Assembly (NCBI GenBank): GCA_006937955.1
Contig: SSNP01000006.1
Coordinates: 3,710,664 to 3,774,663 of the forward strand
Direction: 5' to 3'
Source of the DNA: Pachypanchax playfairii
Taxonomy: Eukaryota; Chordata; Actinopteri; Cyprinodontiformes; Aplocheilidae
Length of the DNA stretch: 64,000 nucleotides
The position numbers were made by a program, and so were the translations under genes. This document shows positions 56,767 to 64,000 of this stretch, one piece after another (position 1 is the first letter of the stretch; each line of letters opens with the position of its first letter). The notes beneath the pieces were generated by a model. It saw only the letters and a program-made list of their open reading frames with translations, was not told the DNA's origin and ran no database searches.

Positions 56767-59127
56767 GTAAATCTTCATCTGTTTAAATCACCATAACATT
56801 TGATTTATTTTAACCTTTTATTACATTTTTAAATTTAAATGTTTTTCTGTCCTGCAATTAAAATGAGTTTAATGATTGTAAGAATAAATGAGGGTAAATA
56901 CCGGAAATAACCTGAAACATTTTTGATTCCATGAACATGTAAATATTATTTTATCTAATAGAATCACTTTTATTTCATTAGTTTAACAGTTATTTATAAA
57001 GAAAACTGAATTTTCACTTTGACAGTTTTCAGCATCACGTCCAAAATCTCACTGATTGGTCGTCGTAACTGTTCACAGCTTATTGAGTTATTCTGTTAAC
57101 AGACACATAAATAAACTAACAGCAATTAAAAGCAGATATATACAAATAAAATAATAGTCAAGAAATTTAAGAAAGGCTTTTATTTTTGTGGGGAAAAAAA
57201 TCCGCTTTTTTTGTTGAATGAAACATGAGAATTTAACAAGAAAAATAAAACATTTAAATTTCTGATTTGAACATTTTGGGGTTTTTTTGCTGGAGCTTTT
57301 ATTCTGTGGATGATTTTAAATCTGTTTGAAGCAGGAGGGGTTTGATCACTTCCTCTCCAACTTGTTGAACGTGACGGTGACACGTTTACATTTCAGCTTG
57401 GTGTGATGACACACGGGCAGGAACAAGTCTGTAAACATGACATCCTGTTTGTTAGTGAGTCTCTGAGCTCGTTAACATGAAACCAGCAGGGCTGCACTCA
57501 CCTGCAGCCTGATTAGGTTGAAGTTACTAATCAGAGTAAGTGGAAACACCTGAGAGGATCTGCAGGACCTTCCTGACCTCAAAATCAAAACAAACTTCCT
57601 GCTTCATTTCAGTGTTAATTATTAGCTGAATTTAAGAGTTTAATCAACTTCCCCGAGTAGAAACATGATGAAGATACAATAAGATCTTTTTAATCGGACG
57701 TCTTTTAAGGTACAGTGGAACTTAAAATGAGTTAATTTGATTTGAACTGTGATACAACAGTTTAGTATCTAAAACATTGTTCTCTCTGTCTGAGTCTTAC
57801 ACTGCTGGAGTAAAATGGTCCGATCCACTTCCTGTTCACCTCCTGGGTATCCCGGTCCTGATGAAAGACTCCAGCTGCTTTTGAGTTTTAGCATAGAGGC
57901 ATTTTTATGCATCTTTCCTCTCTGATTTCAATTAAGATAGAAGCACAGAGCCTTTAGATTCAGTGTCTTAGAGCCTGCAGCGCACGTGCGTGTGTACGTG
58001 CATGTGTGCGTGTGTGTAGTCCATTATAGAGTGTTTAATGGTCCTGATAAAGCAGGAGGTGGAAATATTTTATTCACGGCGTCTTGAAAAACTCGACCAT
58101 TAACACAGAACTGCTGATAATGCTGTGAAGGATACTGAAACCTGACGGCTGCAACTTGGTGAGAAATTCACAAGCTCCTTCTGAAATAGATCCAAGTGTC
58201 ATGAAAATACTTTAACTATGAACATCAATTTACCTGCTGGACAGTAAAGTTCTACCTTTATTTAAAATCCAGTCAGATTTCATTCATTCAGCTTATTGTA
58301 ACAACAGCAGAGAAAAAAAAATTGAAGTAAATAAACTGAGAAAATCTAACCTACTGTGAAGATTTTACATTAAATGTATATAATTCTGTAATATTTAAAA
58401 TTTTATATTGGATACTTTTATTTTTCTATTAGGAATTATTTTTGTCTGGGGGTGGGGATAAATCCACTTCCTGTTCACTTCCTGAGTATGTCCAGTTTTT
58501 AACCCTATCCCGATTTAAAAAAAAAAACTTGGAATAGTAAAATATAACATTTAGTTGTCCATGTGTGAGATTAATGTTTAAACAAGTTGTTTGTTGTTGA
58601 TGAAAATGTGACGGATCAATAATTTGCATCATTATTTATCCTGGGTCCTGATTCAAGAAGCAAAACTTTATTGTAATAGTTTAAAACAACAGTTAAACAT
58701 TTTGAAGCTTTTATTTTATTTTATCTGGACATATTAGCTGCTATATAAAATCCAGACCAACCCGTCTGCGCTCAGACAAATTTAAACTTTTATTTTTAGG
58801 CTCCACTAGCCGTCTCACGCATCATTGACAGTTTAACAAGCTCAAACTTCTATTTTTGCCTCTATGAGGTGATTTGAGAACATGAATGACATATTCTGTC
58901 CTGATTTTAGTTTGAACACTCCCAAAATCCACACTATGTTTAGAACTGAAGAACATCCTGAAAAATGAGACCTGAGAGATAAATCATCTTGTTCACTGAC
59001 GTCTCACTGAGGACATTTAATCTGATTTGATACATTTAAAACAGACTTGGGATTTTATGAAAATAAAAACATTGAATTTAAATTTAAAGAAAATGTTGGT
59101 TTAGATAAACGTTTTTGCTCCTGACAG
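56767..59127 (+). other. atrn intron, 2.4 kb
   Basis: AT-rich GT-AG intron with a TG/CG-rich alternating purine-pyrimidine stretch at about 57980-58018. No gene seen. Confidence 0.8.
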
Positions 59128-59285
59128 CTGGAACCATTTCTGGTGAGGAGATGCCGATCGTAGCGAGGACCAACATCAAGGAGCACAGAGACAGTTTCTC
59201 ATGTGAAAAATTCAACTTCCGGCTTCATCACAACATCACATTCTACGTGTATGTGTCCAACTTCAGCTGGCCGATCAAGATCCAG
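59128..59285 (+). CDS. atrn: attractin exon: juxtamembrane ectodomain, part 3
   Basis: A 158-bp exon with acceptor gctcctgacag. It reads AGTISGEEMPIVARTNIKEH, RDSFSCEKFNFRLHHNITFY, VYVSNFSWPIKIQ, and ends in phase 0 before gtaaga. By family knowledge the next exon should carry the short linker and the single transmembrane helix, followed by the cytoplasmic tail. None was found before 64000, so the gene continues beyond the window. NIT and NFS are potential glycosylation sites. Confidence 0.95.
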
Positions 59286-59930
59286 GTAAGAGCTACATCA
59301 ATGAAACCCCTCCCCCCACCCCCCCACCCATTCTTCCTGAGAGTCTTTGTTTGTGAGATGTTGTAATCACATGTGAATCAGTTAAAGCTTTATTGCACAT
59401 TACAAGGAATCTGTCTTGGGTGAAGCTGCAGAGAATAAAACAAAGTTAGAATAACAAACAGAAACATTTACATGACAGTGCAAAAGTCCATGTGTTTCTC
59501 AAAAAACTACGATGCAAATGAGACTGTGGGGGGGTGGGGGAGGGGCTAATGCTTGAAGGCGACTGATCCTTATTCAATAACCAACTTTAAATACAAAAGA
59601 AGAAGATCCACTTATTTAACAGCTGATCCAGAAGTTTAAAGTCCTGCAGATGAAACTCACTAACTAAACGTCACCAGTCAAACTGATCCTGAAGGAACTA
59701 CTGAGACCTGAATCAAGCCCCATGTGGTTTTAGACAAACTTTCTGCTGAACCTTCCAAACAACATCAACATGTTCAGAATTTCTCTGATTTTTTTGGTTT
59801 AAAGATCAATAAAAAAACAACCAGAAGGTTTTTATCAGCCAGTTTTAAAGCAGCTGAACTTTGGAATGAAACACACCTCAGGTACAGGTGAATCAGCAGG
59901 TGGAACAGGTTGAAGCTCCACCCCCTCAGC

Positions 59931-59937
59931 TGACTCA
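59931..59937 (+). promoter_or_regulatory. Conserved AP-1-type site upstream of TRIM copy 3
   Basis: TGACTCA 255 bp before the ATG, with E-boxes nearby, matching copies 1 and 2 in position. Confidence 0.4.
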
Positions 59938-60078
59938 CCTGAACTAAAGCAGGAAACAGTTTGTGGTTCTTGGTCTCTACAGAGAGACTCACAGACGATC
60001 AGATTGAACCTTCAGACCAAACCAGCAGCTTCATCTGAGTGAGTCCAGCTGCAGGAGAGAAAAACTCCAACACTGAAG

Positions 60079-60168
60079 GTGAGTTGGACCAAAAACACAC
60101 TCAGTTTGAGGGACGTTAGAGGGGGAGGAGCCATGACTGACTGGACTTTCTGTCTGCTGTGGTTTCAG
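60079..60168 (+). other. 5' UTR intron of TRIM copy 3
   Basis: 90-bp GT-AG intron ending 17 bp before the ATG, as in copies 1 and 2. Confidence 0.75.
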
Positions 60169-60185
60169 ATTTACTCAGAGACTAA

Positions 60186-61571
60186 ATGGCTTCCAGATCA
60201 GAGGAGGATCTCTGCTGTCCGGTCTGTCAGGAGGTCTTCAGAGATCCTGTTATTCTGTCATGTAGTCACAGCTTCTGTAGAGTCTGTCTGGAGACCTGGT
60301 GGAGACAGAAACCAGGACAACAGTGTCCAGTTTGTAAGAGGAGATCTTCAAAGGATCATCCACCCTGTAATCTGGCTTTGAAGAACCTGTGTGAGTCCTT
60401 CTTACAGGAGAAACATCTGAGATCTTCAGAGTCTCTCTGCAGTCTGCACTCTAAGAAACTCAGACTCTTCTGTCTGGACCATCAGCAGCCAGTTTGTCTC
60501 GTCTGCAGAGACTCAGAGAGACACACAGACCACAGATTCAGACCCATCGATGAAGCTGCACGAGAACACAAGAAGAAACTTCAGGAAACTCTGGAACCTC
60601 TGAAGAAGAAACTGGAACTCTGGAGGAAAGTTAAAGATGAGTTTGATCTGACATCAGAACACATTAAGGTCCAGACCCGACACACAGAGACGCAGATTAA
60701 GGAGCAGTTTAAGAAGCTTCATCAGTTTCTAACAGAGGAAGAGGAGGCCAGGCTGGCTGCTCTGAGGGAGGAAGAGGAGCAGAAGAGTGGGATGATGAAG
60801 GAGAAGATGGAGGCTCTGAGCAGACAGATAGAAGATCTTTCAGACACAGTCAGAACCTCAGAGGAACAGCTGAGAGCTGAAGACGTCTCATTCCTGGACA
60901 ACTACAAGGCTGCAGTGGAAAGAGTCCAGCGCTGCCCCCTGCTGGATGATCCACAGCTGCCCTCAGGAGCTCTGATAGACCAGGCCAAACATCTGGGCAA
61001 CCTGGCCTTCAACATCTGGAACAACATGATGGACATGGTCTCCTACACTCCCATCATTCTGGATCCAAACACTGCTTATCCACAACTCATCCTGTCTGAA
61101 GATCTGACCAGTGTGAGACGAGGAGAGAGACAGAATCTTCCTGATAATCCAGAGAGGTTTGTTGGAGTGCTCGGTGTCGTGAGTTCTGAAGGTTTTAACT
61201 CAGGAACTCACAGCTGGGACGTTGATGTTGGAGACAGTATATACTGGATACTTGGTGTGTTAACAGAGTCTGTTCAGAGGAAGGGACTGATTGAGTCTGG
61301 ATTTTGGGGAATACAGTTCTATAATGATAAATATTCTTCATGGTCACCAGCAGCTGATCGCACACGTCTCTCAGTACAGAAGAAGGTCCAGAGGATCAGA
61401 GTGAATCTGGACTGGAACGAAGGAAAACTGTTGTTCTCTGATCTGGATACAAACACACACATACACACCTTCACACACACTTTCACTCAGAAGATGTTTC
61501 CATATATTGGTGCTACAGGTAAACTAAAGCTCCTCCCAGTGAAGATCTCAGTGAGGAAACATCTGATCTGA
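60186..61571 (+). CDS. TRIM E3 ubiquitin ligase, A33/TRIM35-like, copy 3
   Basis: 461 codons in one exon. RING and B-box zinc ligands are all present, followed by a coiled coil almost identical to copy 1 and a PRY-SPRY domain. Distinct SPRY loops are FVGVLGVVSS (where copies 1 and 2 have FDKW), GDSIYWILGV, IQFYNDKYSSWSPAADRTR and FPYIGATGKLK. The end is VKISVRKHLI. The RING distal half (VCLETWWRQKPGQQCPVCKR) differs from copy 1. Role by family: ubiquitin ligase with SPRY target recognition, cytosolic or nuclear; the target is unknown. It lies in the atrn intron after the exon at 59128, same strand. It appears intact, with an AATAAA at 61860. Confidence 0.93.
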   Translation: MASRSEEDLCCPVCQEVFRDPVILSCSHSFCRVCLETWWRQKPGQQCPVCKRRSSKDHPPCNLALKNLCESFLQEKHLRSSESLCSLHSKKLRLFCLDHQQPVCLVCRDSERHTDHRFRPIDEAAREHKKKLQETLEPLKKKLELWRKVKDEFDLTSEHIKVQTRHTETQIKEQFKKLHQFLTEEEEARLAALREEEEQKSGMMKEKMEALSRQIEDLSDTVRTSEEQLRAEDVSFLDNYKAAVERVQRCPLLDDPQLPSGALIDQAKHLGNLAFNIWNNMMDMVSYTPIILDPNTAYPQLILSEDLTSVRRGERQNLPDNPERFVGVLGVVSSEGFNSGTHSWDVDVGDSIYWILGVLTESVQRKGLIESGFWGIQFYNDKYSSWSPAADRTRLSVQKKVQRIRVNLDWNEGKLLFSDLDTNTHIHTFTHTFTQKMFPYIGATGKLKLLPVKISVRKHLI

Positions 61572-61859
61572 TTGGTTCTTCAAGCTGAAAACAAAGTGGA
61601 CATTAAACCTTATTGGTCAGTTTGAAAGTCAGTGATGTGAAACAGGAAATTGGAGATGTATTGATCTGATCTGATTGATTTGATCAGTTTTATATCTGGT
61701 TAATAATCTGTCCAGATGCTCCAAACTAAATGTGACATGAAGTGGATGATGTGAAGTTTAATGATCTTCTGACAGCAGATGCTTCAGGGTTAGTTTGAAT
61801 GGAACATCTTCTCAGATCATCAATAATCTGGATTTTCACTCAAAGTGTTTGTGGAACAA

Positions 61860-61865
61860 AATAAA
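61860..61865 (+). terminator. Probable polyadenylation signal, TRIM copy 3
   Basis: AATAAA about 290 bp after the stop, at the position matching copy 1. Confidence 0.5.
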
Positions 61866-63928
61866 TCAGAAGTTCTTCAATCAGAAACAGCTGCTGTTTG
61901 ATTTGGTTCCATGATCTTCATGAGAAGTTTCCTGTCAGATAAAAACATCTGCTGCTTCAACCTTCAGCTGAAGGAACTTTTACTCCAGGAAATGTTCTTT
62001 TCACCTGGTGATCCATCAGAACCTCCTTCAGCTGGAACTCAGTCTGTTGTTGGATCTCTATCAGTTCTGGAGGAGTTCTGACCCGCTCTTCAGTTCTTGG
62101 TTCAGTTCTTTGAGGTTTGCAGACATCAGTTCCTGCTGCTTCACCTGTTACTGAGGTTTGTTTCACTCTAAAGTTCAGCTGCTTTAAAACTGACTGATAA
62201 CGACCTTCATGAGGACGAGAACAGAAACAGTTCTGGTTCTCGCTAGTTCTCGGTGCGTACGTGCACTTTTTAATTCAGACTACTCACAAGATGTTGCATG
62301 AGCTACTGTTGTCCCATCAGAACAAATATGTCATGTGTTATATCAGTCAGATTTATTATTTATGTTTGATTAGCATCTGTTGACACTTTGGAGAAAGTTT
62401 TTTTGTACTTTTGTTTTGTCCAGCATCAATAAAGTACAGAGAGGAGAGATGACAGAAACTGACCAATCAGAGGACACGACACATCAGCCACAGGCCCCGC
62501 CTCCAAAGCCTGAAAAGTCTGAAGTTCTGATTTGTTTTCAATCATAACTTCCCCACATGCATTTCTTTTATGTACTCGATGTTCAGTGTGCACGTGCAGA
62601 ATGTGTTCACCATAACGACTAACCAGCAGGATGTTTGATGCTGGTTTATAATCTAACTGATAATGTTCAGTTTGTCTCTGTGGAATGTTCCTGACTGAAC
62701 AAACCTGCTGTCACACCTAATAATCTGTTGTCCTCCATCTTTTATCCATCCTCAGATTAAATCTCCAATTACATTTAATATTCAATGCGGTGATATTTTT
62801 AGATTGTTGAGCAGAACCTGCAGTTTGTGCCGATGGATGAATCCAAGTAGTGACGAGACAAGAAGGTTCCAGTCAAACTGTCCAGTGTTTGAAAATATAG
62901 AGATGAACTAATTGACAGAGTGAGACAGAGTAGACAGGTAAAGACAGAAAGCAGCGAGACACGTGAGAAGATAAATGAGAAGGAAGTCTTTCAGGACACG
63001 AGGTTTCACTCAGCATTATTTCAGTGGTTTGATTTTAACATCACCTTGTTTCTGATAGATTTTTGGAAACATGTTTATGAAACTCAGAGCCATCGAGCTC
63101 GTCTTATCACAGTCATCTATAAATGTTAGCAGAGTGTCCTGCTCCTCGTTTCGGGTCATTTGTCCATCGATCGCTCCGTTCATATGCATTTCCCATTAAT
63201 GCTGCATTATCAGAGCTCCATATATCAGCTGGTGGAAAGGTGATATGATAATTACCACACTGAAGCTAATCTTGCCTCCATGTCAGACAGGCCTGCATGT
63301 AACATGAGAAGCGCTCAGCGTTCACTTCAGTGACCTTGGTGGCTTCCGATGGTGGAGCGGGACGAGCAGGAGGAATAGTTCTGAGACTTGATAATGACCC
63401 GGTCTGATGTATCAGATCCAACAAACCTGCACGCACACGCGCACACACACAGTGGATGCAAACAACAAACCCAAGCAAACAAATCTCATCAGCTGCAGTC
63501 CAAATTCTCAGGAAATTTATTTTTCCCTCGGGGAACATTTGCTGTCCCCTCAAAAAAAGTTTTTTTTCCCAAAAATCAGATCCTAAAACGTTATGAAATG
63601 ACGAGTAAAAACTCATGACCTGTTTTGTGGACCGCCATATCAGTCAGCACTTAAACAACTTTATGATCTAAACAGGAAATGGTTCCAAAGTTTGCCTCAT
63701 GTATTTTAATAACTAACCAATAACTTAATTATTAACTATTAACTGTACAGCAGTTGCTTCACATTTAGAAACTCTATTATATCACAGGGGCTTTTATTTT
63801 GAAGGTTTTGTTTTAGCTCTTGTGTTTTATTACAAATCAAACTTGAACATGGATCTCCAGACAGTGACGGTTGGAATTCACTTCTGTTTGAAAGTTAAGA
63901 ATCCATGCACACATGTTCACATGTGGAA

Positions 63929-64000
63929 CGCGTGCACGTGAAGCCTGACTGGACCATGCACATGAAGCCTGAGTGGACCGTGCACGTGAAGCCTGACTGG
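63929..64000. repeat. 24-bp tandem repeat at the window edge
   Basis: Three units of about 24 bp (boundaries near 63953 and 63977) built on gtgcacgtgaagcctgactgg with one or two changes. The array probably continues beyond the window. Confidence 0.85.

Larger units (their letters stand above)
59775..62526 (+). repeat. TRIM duplicon, copy 3 (direct)
   Basis: Same orientation and near-identical to copy 1 from the promoter side through about 960 bp of 3' flank, ending at the same gaagtt junction. It begins later than copies 1 and 2. Confidence 0.9.
59286..64000 (+). other. atrn intron (5' part), hosting TRIM copy 3
   Basis: It starts at donor gtaaga and runs off the window. It contains the TRIM duplicon (59775-62526), a GC-richer, constrained-looking stretch at about 63130-63400 and a 24-bp tandem repeat at the edge. 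No transmembrane exon of attractin was found. Confidence 0.75.

Noticed and set aside
59286..64000. Attractin transmembrane exon
   Set aside because: I looked for the expected hydrophobic segment after the IKIQ exon and found none with splice signals. It must lie downstream.

Overview
The window is teleost fish DNA. The signs are vertebrate GT-AG exons in long AT-rich introns, (CA)n microsatellites, degraded Tc1-type transposons, a tRNA-derived SINE, and intronless-CDS TRIM genes of the fish A33/TRIM35-like kind. I cannot name the species.

The backbone is one gene read on the + strand: the middle-to-late part of attractin (atrn). Fourteen exons from 1979 to 59285 join in phase with no stop, giving 2,009 bp of coding sequence (669 codons after a split Ala). 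In order they encode the end of the Kelch propeller, PSI cysteine modules, a C-type lectin domain, further PSI modules, laminin-type EGF modules, and the conserved juxtamembrane ectodomain ending at IKIQ. The first part of the gene lies upstream. The transmembrane and cytoplasmic exons must lie downstream, since none were found by 64000. The peptides match attractin better than attractin-like 1, from memory.

Three full-length TRIM genes (RING, B-box, coiled coil, PRY-SPRY; 461-469 codons) sit inside atrn introns at 10888-12297 (+), 36262-37653 (-) and 60186-61571 (+). Each lies in a 2.1-2.9 kb duplicated block that also carries the promoter side and a 90-bp 5' UTR intron. Their coiled coils are almost identical, while the distal RING and SPRY loops differ. 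Copy 1 has a new C-terminus made by an inverted duplication of its own 3' flank.

The introns are rich in tandem repeats: a 10-bp G-rich array (6278-6720), an 8.4 kb 10-bp array of about 837 units (17904-26270), a 69-bp array (31986-32249), an 18-bp array of about 86 units (33557-35105), (CTCA)n and (CA)n tracts, and an exact 297-bp tandem pair with telomere-like motifs (53567-54235). Long open frames over these arrays are artefacts of repetition. Mobile elements include a Tc1 transposase fossil (200-780), an inverted-repeat Tc1/mariner-type MITE (7514-7869), a tRNA-derived SINE (40752-41012) and weaker remnants. No bacterial-style operon, CRISPR array or rRNA gene was seen. The most interesting content is the nested, diversifying TRIM trio and the giant 10-bp satellite within atrn.
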